From: Methanobacteriota archaeon
GTDB taxonomy: Archaea > Halobacteriota > Methanomicrobia > Methanomicrobiales > Methanoculleaceae
DNA: 64,000 nt
Assembly (NCBI GenBank): GCA_016841955.1
Contig: JAENYE010000001.1
Span: 322,025 to 386,024, forward strand
Reading direction: 5' to 3'
The notes below the pieces were generated by a model. It worked only from the letters and a program-made list of their open reading frames with translations, had not been told where the DNA came from and did no database searches. Made by a program: the position numbers and the translations under genes. Positions 7,917-15,362 of this stretch are shown here, piece by piece (the first letter of the stretch is position 1; every line of letters starts with the position of its first letter).

Positions 7917-8477
7917 ATGACCACACTCACGCATAATGCCGCGAAACGGATCGACCGGGTTCCGGACCTCTATTTCCGGCTGATGTCGCTCACGATCCGC
8001 ATCCGGGACCGCATCAGGCCTCCGGAAAGACTGCTTACAGGGATCGGGATCCGGGAGGGCATGACTGTCGTGGATTACGGCTGCGGCCCGGGAAGTTACA
8101 TCAGAAAAGCGTCCGGGCTTGTCGGTGCGACCGGCACCGTCTACGCGGTGGACGTCCACGAACTTGCCATAGAATCCGTCTCCCGGCGGGTCAAGGATGA
8201 GGGGCTCGTAAACGTCGTCCCCGTCCTAGCAACGGGATATGCTTCGGGTCTCCCCGACGCGGCCGCGGACCTCGTCTATGCCTTCGACATGTTCCACATG
8301 GTCGACGATCCGAAGGCGTTCCTTGCGGAACTCCGGCGGGTCACAAAACCGGACGGCACCCTGATCCTCGACGACGGGCACCAGCCGCGGGAGAAGACGC
8401 GCCGGGCCCTCCGGGCATCTGGGTTATGGACGATCGAAGAGGAAACCGGAGAATACCTGCGGTGCCGACCCCTATAG
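7917..8477 (+). CDS. Class I SAM-dependent methyltransferase
   Basis: Rossmann-fold methyltransferase of 186 residues. Motif I is VVDYGCGPGSY (about residues 51-61), followed by the acidic AdoMet-binding segment VYAVDVHELA and a late DLVYAFDMFHMV motif resembling the UbiE/COQ5-type group. Substrate unknown. I start at ATG 7917 because GGTGAGG (7904-7910) is a good Shine-Dalgarno site six bases upstream. ATGs at 7866 and further upstream are in frame and would add a basic N-terminal extension. It is followed after 39 bases by an AbrB-type regulator and an ABC exporter, probably one transcript. The substrate could relate to what the exporter moves, but nothing in the sequence shows it. Confidence 0.82.
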   Translation: MTTLTHNAAKRIDRVPDLYFRLMSLTIRIRDRIRPPERLLTGIGIREGMTVVDYGCGPGSYIRKASGLVGATGTVYAVDVHELAIESVSRRVKDEGLVNVVPVLATGYASGLPDAAADLVYAFDMFHMVDDPKAFLAELRRVTKPDGTLILDDGHQPREKTRRALRASGLWTIEEETGEYLRCRPL

Positions 8478-8516
8478 GCCGGAGACTGAGAACACACCGA
8501 TAAGGTGACCAGAACC

Positions 8517-8774
8517 ATGTTCCACGACCACCGCTGCCACGACCATGGCGGCAGAAAACACATCTTCGGGACGGTCAAGGTCGGCGAACGCGGCCAGATC
8601 GTCATCCCGAAAGAAGCGCGCGAGATCTTCGGTATCACACCCGGCGATACGCTGATGATCCTCGGCGACGAGGGGCACGGACTTGTTATTGTCAAAGCGG
8701 ATAAGTTCCGCCGGATCGCAGAGGAGATGCTCAGGGTCTTCGAGAAGGCGCCGCAAGAGCCTCCCGAGGAGTAA
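8517..8774 (+). CDS. AbrB/SpoVT-fold DNA-binding protein with His/Cys-rich N-terminus
   Basis: Small swapped-hairpin DNA-binding protein of 85 residues, probably a dimeric regulator of the neighbouring genes. The core VKVGERGQIVIPKEAREIFG is the AbrB/MazE signature, followed by ITPGDTLMILGDE. The first 15 residues (MFHDHRCHDHGGRKH) hold five histidines and one cysteine, an unusual extension that could bind a metal. I start at ATG 8517, eight bases after AGGTGA; GTG 8505 is in frame. It ends 16 bases before the ABC ATPase gene. The DNA-binding call is firm; metal sensing is a hypothesis. Confidence 0.85.
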   Translation: MFHDHRCHDHGGRKHIFGTVKVGERGQIVIPKEAREIFGITPGDTLMILGDEGHGLVIVKADKFRRIAEEMLRVFEKAPQEPPEE

Positions 8775-8790
8775 ACGAGGAGCTGCTCGA

Positions 8791-9810
8791 ATGCATACGG
8801 ATACACCACACCAGGGAACCGGATCCATGCCGGCCATACACGCCACTAACCTGACGAAATCCTTCGACGGCCTCGTCGCCGTCGACGGCATCTCGTTCAC
8901 CATCGAGAGCGGCGAGATCTTCGGTCTGCTCGGTCCTAACGGAGCGGGGAAGACGACGACCATCTCCATGCTCTCGACGATGCTCAAACCCACCTCGGGC
9001 GCGGCGACGGTCAACGGGCACGACATCGTGACACGAGAAGACGATGTCCGCAAGTCCATCGGGATCGTCTTCCAGGACCAGAGCCTGGACGAAGAACTGA
9101 CGGCATACGAGAACATGGACTTTCACGGGCGTCTCTACCGGATCGGCGGGGAGGAGCGCCGGCAGCGGATCGGCGAACTCCTGGCCCTCGTCGGGCTCGA
9201 AGACCGGAAAGACGACCTCGTCAAGACCTACTCGGGCGGCATGCGCCGCCGGCTCGAGATCGCCCGGGGACTGCTCCACGAACCGAAGGTGCTCTTCCTG
9301 GACGAGCCCACCCTCGGCCTCGACCCGCAGACGCGCAACCACCTCTGGGAGTACATCGCGCGGCTGAACGACGAGAAAGGCATCACCATCATCCTCACCA
9401 CCCACTATATGGAGGAGGCCGACCGGCTCTGCGACCGGGTGGCGATCATCGACCGCGGGACGATCGTCGCGCTCGATACCACAGAGAGCCTGAAAGCCTC
9501 GATCGGCGGCGACGTCGTCACCATAGCCTCGCCCGAGCCCGGTGCAATCGCCGGCCTCCTGACCGCTCCGTGGGTCTCCGGGATCGAGCGGCACGACGGC
9601 TCGGTGACGGTCCGCCTGCAGGACGCCGACCGGCACATCCCCGGGATCGTGACCGCTATCCACCAGAGCGGCATCGGCATCACCTCGCTCTCGGTGAGGA
9701 AGCCGACGCTCGAGGACGTCTTCCTGCACTATACGGGGAGGACAATCCGGGAGGAGGAGGCGAGCGGCAAAGAGATGATGCGCATGTTCCACAGGGCAGG
9801 GAGGCGCTGA
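8791..9810 (+). CDS. ABC-2 type exporter, ATP-binding subunit
   Basis: ATPase of a drug/polymer-type ABC exporter (DrrA/NatA-like), 339 residues. Walker A GPNGAGKTT (about 48-56), signature SGGMRRRLEIARG, Walker B VLFLDEPTLGLDP and the H-loop TTHYMEEADRL are all intact. The C-terminal 90 residues are the accessory domain of this subfamily. I start at ATG 8791, with GAGGAG upstream; ATG 8827 is an alternative that would begin at MPAIHATNLTKSF. It is followed two bases later by the permease gene. Substrate unknown; antibiotic, lipid or sodium export are all known in this family. Confidence 0.93.
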   Translation: MHTDTPHQGTGSMPAIHATNLTKSFDGLVAVDGISFTIESGEIFGLLGPNGAGKTTTISMLSTMLKPTSGAATVNGHDIVTREDDVRKSIGIVFQDQSLDEELTAYENMDFHGRLYRIGGEERRQRIGELLALVGLEDRKDDLVKTYSGGMRRRLEIARGLLHEPKVLFLDEPTLGLDPQTRNHLWEYIARLNDEKGITIILTTHYMEEADRLCDRVAIIDRGTIVALDTTESLKASIGGDVVTIASPEPGAIAGLLTAPWVSGIERHDGSVTVRLQDADRHIPGIVTAIHQSGIGITSLSVRKPTLEDVFLHYTGRTIREEEASGKEMMRMFHRAGRR

Positions 9811-9812
9811 GG

Positions 9813-10562
9813 ATGGATATCGTCTATGCCATCTGGCTGAGGAACGTCAAGCGCTACCTGCGGTCGAAGAGCAGGATCTTCGGCAGCCTCGGGATGCCCC
9901 TCTTCTTCATGCTGGTGCTCGGGTTCGGGCTGAACTCGATCGTCAGTATTCCCGGCATGGAAGAGGGGTACATGGAATTCATCATCCCCGGGATCGTGGC
10001 CATGAGCGTCCTCTTCACCTCGGTCTTCTCCGGGATCCAGATCATCTGGGACAAACAGTTCGGGTTCCTGAAAGAGACGCTCGTCTCCCCGGTCTCGCGG
10101 CTCGAGATCATGATCGGCCAGACGCTCGGGGGAGCGACGACGGCGGTCATCCAGGGGCTGATCATCATGGTGTTTGCGCTCTTCATCGGGCTCCAGCCCA
10201 CCGGCATTGCAGGGTTCCTGATCGCCGTCGGGTTCATGGCGCTGATCGGCGTGACTTTCACCGCGTTCGGCATCGCCATCGCATCGAGGATGGAGGATAT
10301 GCACGGCTTCCAGCTCATCATGAACTTCGTGATCTTCCCGATCTTCGGGCTCTCGGGAGCACTCTTCCCCATCAATAGCCTGCCCGCGTGGCTCCGGCCG
10401 CTGACGCTCGCCGACCCCCTGACCTACGGCGTCGAGGGGATACGCTACGGCCTCTCCGGGACTGCCCAGATCCACCCGCTCGTCAGCCTCGCTGTCCTCT
10501 CCGGCTGCGCCGTGCTCATGACCGTCGTCGGGGCGTACCTCTTCCGGAAGATCCGCACCTGA
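9813..10562 (+). CDS. ABC-2 type exporter, membrane permease
   Basis: Membrane partner of the preceding ATPase, 249 residues with about six hydrophobic segments. It starts MDIVYAIWLRNVKRYLRSK, a positively charged cytosolic N-terminus typical of ABC-2 permeases. The ABC-2 signature region around FPIFGLSGALFPINSLPAWL lies near residue 185. The start ATG 9813 is two bases after the ATPase stop, so translation is coupled. With one ATPase and one permease the transporter is presumably a homodimer of each. After it, 10563-10703 holds no clear gene apart from a short possible remnant. Confidence 0.92.
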   Translation: MDIVYAIWLRNVKRYLRSKSRIFGSLGMPLFFMLVLGFGLNSIVSIPGMEEGYMEFIIPGIVAMSVLFTSVFSGIQIIWDKQFGFLKETLVSPVSRLEIMIGQTLGGATTAVIQGLIIMVFALFIGLQPTGIAGFLIAVGFMALIGVTFTAFGIAIASRMEDMHGFQLIMNFVIFPIFGLSGALFPINSLPAWLRPLTLADPLTYGVEGIRYGLSGTAQIHPLVSLAVLSGCAVLMTVVGAYLFRKIRT

Positions 10563-10576
10563 GGGGGTACCGGGGG

Positions 10577-10687
10577 TTATCCGGTTCCCCGCACGGCATG
10601 CTCGATCGCCGCTCCGATCCCGACCCTCGCGGTCGGGATGGTGAGGTGGCGAAGGCCGATCTGCGCCATATAGGTGCCGGCGTCCAT
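10577..10687 (-). pseudogene. Possible remnant or small ORF of 36 codons
   Basis: An open frame from ATG 10687 to TAA 10577 reads MDAGTYMAQIGLRHLTIPTA and continues RVGIGAAIEHAVRGTG. It looks more like real protein than the antisense frames around it and remains open upstream as far as the beta-lactamase-like gene's stop. It may be the C-terminal end of a lost gene. I do not recognise the family. Confidence 0.25.
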
Positions 10688-10703
10688 CACCGAAATCCGC
10701 CCC

Positions 10704-12692
10704 TCACAGGCAGAAGACCCAGAGGTTCCAGAAGTTCACCCACCACAGGAGGGCGACGAGGGCGACCGCAACGATCGTGTAATGCACCCGGTCGAGGGTC
10801 GTCCAGTACCCCTTCTTCCAGGCAAGCGCCGCAAGCCCGACGGTTGCAAGCGTGAGTGCGGCTGCGATGACCGGCACCGTCAGCACTGCGGCGAGGAGCG
10901 GCGGGGCAACCGTGTCATACATATAGGAGTGTACGAGTGCTCCATCGCCGGCGATCCACGGCACCAGGACGAAGACGAACGAAAGAAGGGTGAGCGATGC
11001 TCCCCCGGCAATGAGGCGTGCGACGCGGGCGGGCACGGGGGCCGGGGACTCCGGGACCGCGTGGGCACGGCGGAACGCGAAGAGGAGCGGCCAGAGCAGG
11101 ACGGTCGCGAGCAGGATTCCGGCCGCGACCCTGACGCCTTCGAGGAAGCCGGCCGTCGCATACCACAAAACCCGGTCAAAGACCATGAACGGGAGGTTTG
11201 CATGGCAGAAGTAGTCAACCGTGCCGTCGGCCGCTTCGTGGAAGACGATATCCCCGGAGGCCGGGCGTGAGCCGTCGAGCGAGGAGAAGACCCCGGGCCG
11301 GACCTCGGCCATCTCGACCGGGTTTTGGCCTGCCTGCAGGAGCAGGGTACCGTTCGGCGTTGCCGCAATCTCCATCCGGGAGCCTGGTGTCAGGAACTTT
11401 TCGAACCCGGCGTAGTTGTGACGGTTGCCTTCGTAGGTCCCTGCATACTGCTGTATCCGGGAATTTATCGACGGACCGGGCTCCGGTAATGCCGAAGGCT
11501 CCTCAGGGTAGTAGTGGTCCATGAACTCCTCGAAGAGCTCGTCGCGCGCCAGAACCCCTCCGACACTGTTGTAGGAGACGAAGAACCCTGTCTGCTCGCC
11601 GGGCAGAAGCACCAGCAGGGAGTGGAACGTGAACGTATCCCCGCCGTGAGCGATCATCCGCCTGCCGTTGAGGTCCCGCTCGTAAAACCCAAGGCACATC
11701 CCCGGAACCCGGGGGTCGTTCGCGAACGCCCGGGTATGCATCAGGTCTGCGGTGGATGCCGGAAGCAGGGTCGTGTTCCCGTAGGTGCCGTTCTGCAGGT
11801 GCGCAATCATGAATGCCGCCATATCGGGTGCGGTGGAGCTGATGGACCCCGCAGGACCGGTAACGATGACTGCATCGGGAGTGGGATCGTTTTGCATGCC
11901 GGCATACGCATACCCCTGTGCAAGTCCGGATGCCAGGTCCGGGGGGAGGTCGTTTTGGATGCTGGTTCGGTTCATCCCGAGCGGCACGAGGATGCGAGAA
12001 TCCAGATACTGCTCGAACGGCATGCCTGTCACGTCCTCGACGACCACCCCCGCGAGGGTCGTGCCGTAGTTGGAGTAGGAGGAGACGATGCCCGGAGGAC
12101 GGACCCGGGCGGGCATGTTCCCGGCGCAGTAATCCCGGATGGAGATGAGGTCGCTCGAATCCTCGACCGCCATGTGCCGCTCGGCATCCTCGAACCCGGC
12201 AGAATGCGTCATCAGGTGCCGCATCGTCACCGGGTGTCCGGGGTAGGTGTCCGGGACCGTAACGTCCTTTAAGTAGGTGTTGACCTCGGCATCGAGGTCG
12301 ATCAAGCCCTCGTCCACGAGCTGCATCACCGCGGTCCAGGTGAAGAGTTTCGATATCGAGCCGATGCGGAAGAGTGTCGTGTTCGCGTCGACCGGCGTCT
12401 TTTTCTCGATATCAGAGTAGCCGTATCCCTTTGCGACGACGAGACTGCTGTCCTTCACGACGGCAACCGTTGCTCCGGGGACGTTGTATTTCGCGAGATC
12501 GGCTGGCATCACCCTGTCGAGAAATACCTCCATCTCGGCGGGGTCGGAGGGATCGGGGGTTCCGGGAAGGATAACGGAGTGGTCCGGCACGGCGACCGGG
12601 TCGGGAGCGGCGGATGCCGCAACGGTGAACATGCAGAGGAGCACGAGAATTACGATGGCCCGGATCGGGCTTGAGTGTAAATAGGACCGCAT
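10704..12692 (-). CDS. Membrane-anchored serine beta-lactamase/DD-peptidase-fold hydrolase
   Basis: Class C beta-lactamase/penicillin-binding-protein-fold serine hydrolase, 662 residues. An N-terminal signal (hydrophobic residues about 11-28, ending ASAAPDP) exports it. The catalytic SxxK is S112-I-S-K115, and the YxN motif appears as SYSNYGTTLAG. The catalytic domain runs to about residue 390. A linker domain follows, and the last 150 residues contain about four transmembrane segments. Because methanogens lack murein, the substrate is probably a peptide or ester rather than peptidoglycan. It stands 256 bp downstream of cca on the same strand; 12693-12948 contains no gene I can recognise. Confidence 0.9.
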   Translation of the reverse strand: MRSYLHSSPIRAIVILVLLCMFTVAASAAPDPVAVPDHSVILPGTPDPSDPAEMEVFLDRVMPADLAKYNVPGATVAVVKDSSLVVAKGYGYSDIEKKTPVDANTTLFRIGSISKLFTWTAVMQLVDEGLIDLDAEVNTYLKDVTVPDTYPGHPVTMRHLMTHSAGFEDAERHMAVEDSSDLISIRDYCAGNMPARVRPPGIVSSYSNYGTTLAGVVVEDVTGMPFEQYLDSRILVPLGMNRTSIQNDLPPDLASGLAQGYAYAGMQNDPTPDAVIVTGPAGSISSTAPDMAAFMIAHLQNGTYGNTTLLPASTADLMHTRAFANDPRVPGMCLGFYERDLNGRRMIAHGGDTFTFHSLLVLLPGEQTGFFVSYNSVGGVLARDELFEEFMDHYYPEEPSALPEPGPSINSRIQQYAGTYEGNRHNYAGFEKFLTPGSRMEIAATPNGTLLLQAGQNPVEMAEVRPGVFSSLDGSRPASGDIVFHEAADGTVDYFCHANLPFMVFDRVLWYATAGFLEGVRVAAGILLATVLLWPLLFAFRRAHAVPESPAPVPARVARLIAGGASLTLLSFVFVLVPWIAGDGALVHSYMYDTVAPPLLAAVLTVPVIAAALTLATVGLAALAWKKGYWTTLDRVHYTIVAVALVALLWWVNFWNLWVFCL

Positions 12693-12948
12693 AGATGTCT
12701 CGATTATTCTTCCACCGAGACTGCTATAGTCCTGCTGCTTTTTGCGGGTAGGAGGACGTTCCGGCCCGGTCGTTCTCTACCCGGGCAGGGATGGAGCTCC
12801 CGGAGCTCCTGCTGGCGGTCTACTCGCCTGGGGAGTCTCGATTGGAAGTGCACCGGGGTGGACGACACGAACCGGGCAGGCTTCACTGTCCCCGAAGAGA
12901 TCCCAGATCGTCCCCCAAAGAGCTTCGCCGTACGGACCGGCCGGGCCC

Positions 12949-14295
12949 CTACTTCCCCGTCGTCCTCTTGATCCTCGCGAGCGGCGACGAGCGATCGAGG
13001 AACCTGGAGACGAACCCGGCAAACTCCTCGTCCCAGCACTCCGCACCGGCCTTCACCGCCCAGCCCTGCTTCATCGAACGGCGGACGTGCTTCCCGAGCG
13101 CGACGTCAAGGAGGGCTTTCGACCGCAGCAGGTCGACGGCCCGGGTGAACCGGCGGGGGAGTTCCACCACGTAGCGGCCGTCCTCGACGTAAGGGCCGGC
13201 GAAGACCTCCTCCCGGACGTACTTTGCCAGGAACTTCTCGGCGTTCCCCCTTGATGAGATCGGCGGCCCGATATGCCGGCGCATCGCCGGGACGGTCTCG
13301 GCCATCAGTTCGAAGAGGAGCATGCACCGCTCCTTCTGCATGCAGACGTCGATCCGGTTGACCGGAAACCCACTTCGTTCAAGGAGTTCCCGGATCGACT
13401 CGGCGGACTTGCGGAGCTGGGGAACCACCGTGTCGGGCGTGTATTCCGGCGTCGCGAACGTCAGGGAGAAGAGGTGCGTCCCCCGCGCGGATAGGAGGCG
13501 GGAGAAGACCTCCCGGGTGAGCGGCGGGGAGGGCGGCCGGCAGAAGAACACCTCCGACGGCTCCGCGAGATAACCGCGTGCGAGCTCCACGAACTCGAAC
13601 ATCCGCGAGAGCGAGAGCGCCGCCGCCACGTTCCTCTCCGGGTCGACCGGGTCGATGACGACGAGCGGGTCCTCGAACCTCTTCGTCCCGTGCCCCTCGA
13701 TATCGACCACCTCCCCCGGCTTCCAGCAGGCTGCGGCCTTGATGAGCGGTTGGAACCCCCCGTAGTGGATAGTCAGGATCTCGCAGAGGTAGCCGGAGAA
13801 TCCCTCGGTCATGTGGTCCGACCCGTAAACCCCGCCTGCCTTCGCGAACTGCTTGAACAGGAGGACGTCATCGGCGTAGCCGTCGATGTGCGAGAGGATG
13901 TAGCGGGTGTGGAACGGGGTGCGGTCCACGGCGCTCTTGATCTCGGTGGCGCTCGATACAGCGTAGCAGGGGACGAGATCGATATCCAGCGAGTCGATCG
14001 TTGCATTGACGTAGGGGTGCTCCGCGTACTTCTCGCGCCAGGTCGCGCCGAACTCCTCTGCGATCCGGTGTGCCAGGGAGAGCCCCTGCTCCTGCAACTC
14101 CTCCCGGGAGAGGGCGGGGTCGAAGAGCATAAAGACGTCGAGATCCCGGTCGCCCCGGACGAAGGTGTCGCGGGCGACCGACCCCACCATCATCGCCTTC
14201 GCCAGCCCCGACCGCTCCACCGCCCCGATCAGGCGCTGCCCGATCGCCCGGATGTAGGTCCGCTCTTCGGGCGTGGGGCGGATCTTTTTGAGCAC
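12949..14295 (-). CDS. cca: CCA-adding tRNA nucleotidyltransferase (archaeal class I)
   Basis: Adds or repairs the 3' CCA of tRNAs; necessary here, since the tRNA genes in this window do not encode CCA. The nucleotidyltransferase motif GSVARDTFVRGDRDLDVF (about residues 38-55) contains the catalytic DLD carboxylates. The downstream archaeal body, including DIDLVPCYAV and RTPFHTRYI, matches class I enzymes. I start at GTG 14295 (448 residues, the family length). A GAGGAGGAG Shine-Dalgarno lies directly upstream. Upstream in-frame codons belong to the end of the thpR gene region. It follows thpR by 23 bases, a known archaeal pairing of RNA-end enzymes. Confidence 0.93.
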   Translation of the reverse strand: MLKKIRPTPEERTYIRAIGQRLIGAVERSGLAKAMMVGSVARDTFVRGDRDLDVFMLFDPALSREELQEQGLSLAHRIAEEFGATWREKYAEHPYVNATIDSLDIDLVPCYAVSSATEIKSAVDRTPFHTRYILSHIDGYADDVLLFKQFAKAGGVYGSDHMTEGFSGYLCEILTIHYGGFQPLIKAAACWKPGEVVDIEGHGTKRFEDPLVVIDPVDPERNVAAALSLSRMFEFVELARGYLAEPSEVFFCRPPSPPLTREVFSRLLSARGTHLFSLTFATPEYTPDTVVPQLRKSAESIRELLERSGFPVNRIDVCMQKERCMLLFELMAETVPAMRRHIGPPISSRGNAEKFLAKYVREEVFAGPYVEDGRYVVELPRRFTRAVDLLRSKALLDVALGKHVRRSMKQGWAVKAGAECWDEEFAGFVSRFLDRSSPLARIKRTTGK

Positions 14296-14318
14296 CTCCT
14301 CCTCACAGGGGCACCGGG

Positions 14319-14858
14319 TCAAAGCGGGACCTCCGCAAGGTCTTCGTAGATCGATCCGCGGGGTGTCAGCGTGCTCTTCTTGAGCCTGATGCTCTCCACC
14401 CGGCACGTCCCGAGCGGTTCGCGGTGTGTGGACGCCGCCTGCGAGCACTGCGAGGGGTGGAACGCCTTCACCCGTGCAAGGGTCACGTGGGGGCGGAAGG
14501 GGCGGCTCTCCCGGGGAAACCCGAGCGGTGCCAGAAGGTCGTCCACCTGCCGGGCGAGGGCGGCGCTCTCCCCGGCGTCCGTGACGTCGCACCAGATCAC
14601 CCGCGGCCTCCGTGGGGGATTGCAGACCGCATACCCGACCGTCATCTCGAAGGGGTCGGCCCTGACAGCCCGGAGCGCCTCGATGATCGGCTCGATCAGC
14701 GCCGGATCGACCTCCCCGAGAAACTTCACCGTGATGTGGAGGTTCGCAGGGTCGACGATAGCAAGCCGCCCGCCGGATTGTCTCAGGATCTCCTGGGACT
14801 CACGGGCCCTCTCGCGGATCTCCTCCGGCAGATCGATTGCAACGAACGTCCTGACCAT
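14319..14858 (-). CDS. thpR: RNA 2',3'-cyclic phosphodiesterase (LigT/ThpR, 2H family)
   Basis: 2H phosphoesterase of 179 residues that opens 2',3'-cyclic phosphates at RNA ends. Both H-x-T/S motifs are present: LHITVKFLG near residue 46 and RPHVTLARVK near 128. The start MVRTFVAIDLPEEIRE is the normal N-terminus of the family. It sits just before cca, so the pair is probably an RNA-end maintenance operon. The upstream interval 14859-15092 holds the divergent promoters of this gene and the glutaredoxin gene and nothing else I recognise. Confidence 0.93.
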   Translation of the reverse strand: MVRTFVAIDLPEEIRERARESQEILRQSGGRLAIVDPANLHITVKFLGEVDPALIEPIIEALRAVRADPFEMTVGYAVCNPPRRPRVIWCDVTDAGESAALARQVDDLLAPLGFPRESRPFRPHVTLARVKAFHPSQCSQAASTHREPLGTCRVESIRLKKSTLTPRGSIYEDLAEVPL

Positions 14859-15092
14859 ATTACCGTACTATCGTGCCTCACCCTACAAAATGGTGATTGT
14901 CCGGCAGAGGCGCAGCTGGCGGAACGTAGCGGAAGGCGGCGGGGGAGCGAGTCCGGCAGGAATTTTTCCATGGCCCACATCGAGTGTGCGGGACTGCGTA
15001 CCCGGATGACAAACAGCGGTCCGTATAGAATGAGATCTGTTATAACCGAACAGAACGAAAACGTAATGACCGAATAATCCGGGGGTATTACC

Positions 15093-15362
15093 ATTTCCGA
15101 TACAGCGCAATTCACCGTATATACACTGGAATTCTGCCCGAATTGCGAAGTACTCAAAGAGTTCCTGGCCTCCAGGGGCGTTCACTTCGTCGAGTGCGAC
15201 ATGGCGTCCGCCGAGGGGCTGACGGAACTCCGCATGAACGGCGTATTCGTCCAGGAAGCGCCGGTGCTGCAGAAGGGCGACGCATTCTATACGTCCGGTG
15301 ATCTCTTTAGCGGGGGCGCGTTCCAGGAAGACCTTGTCACCGACCTGATCGCGGAGGCATGA
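15093..15362 (+). CDS. Glutaredoxin/NrdH-like thiol protein (apparent ATT start)
   Basis: Reads as an 89-residue thioredoxin-fold protein with the active site CPNC (residues 15-18) after FTVYTLEF. EAPVLQKGD contains the cis-proline region and FQEDLVTDLIAEA ends it. The frame is closed upstream by TAA at 15075-15077, and no ATG, GTG or TTG lies between that stop and the CPNC motif. The best start is ATT at 15093, seven bases after GGGGGT. An in-frame ATG at 15066 is followed only by ACC GAA TAA. The stop overlaps the next start as ATGA. The partner is evidently the NrdD-like reductase, matching methanogen class III reductases that take electrons from a redoxin. Family call good; exact start uncertain. 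Confidence 0.75.
   Translation: MSDTAQFTVYTLEFCPNCEVLKEFLASRGVHFVECDMASAEGLTELRMNGVFVQEAPVLQKGDAFYTSGDLFSGGAFQEDLVTDLIAEA

Noticed and set aside
12693-12948. Small gene between the hydrolase and cca
   Set aside because: Open frames here are arginine/proline-rich shadows without recognisable features; nothing supports coding.
15066-15077. Recoding of the in-frame stop (selenocysteine or pyrrolysine) in the glutaredoxin gene
   Set aside because: The codon is TAA; selenocysteine uses TGA and pyrrolysine TAG.
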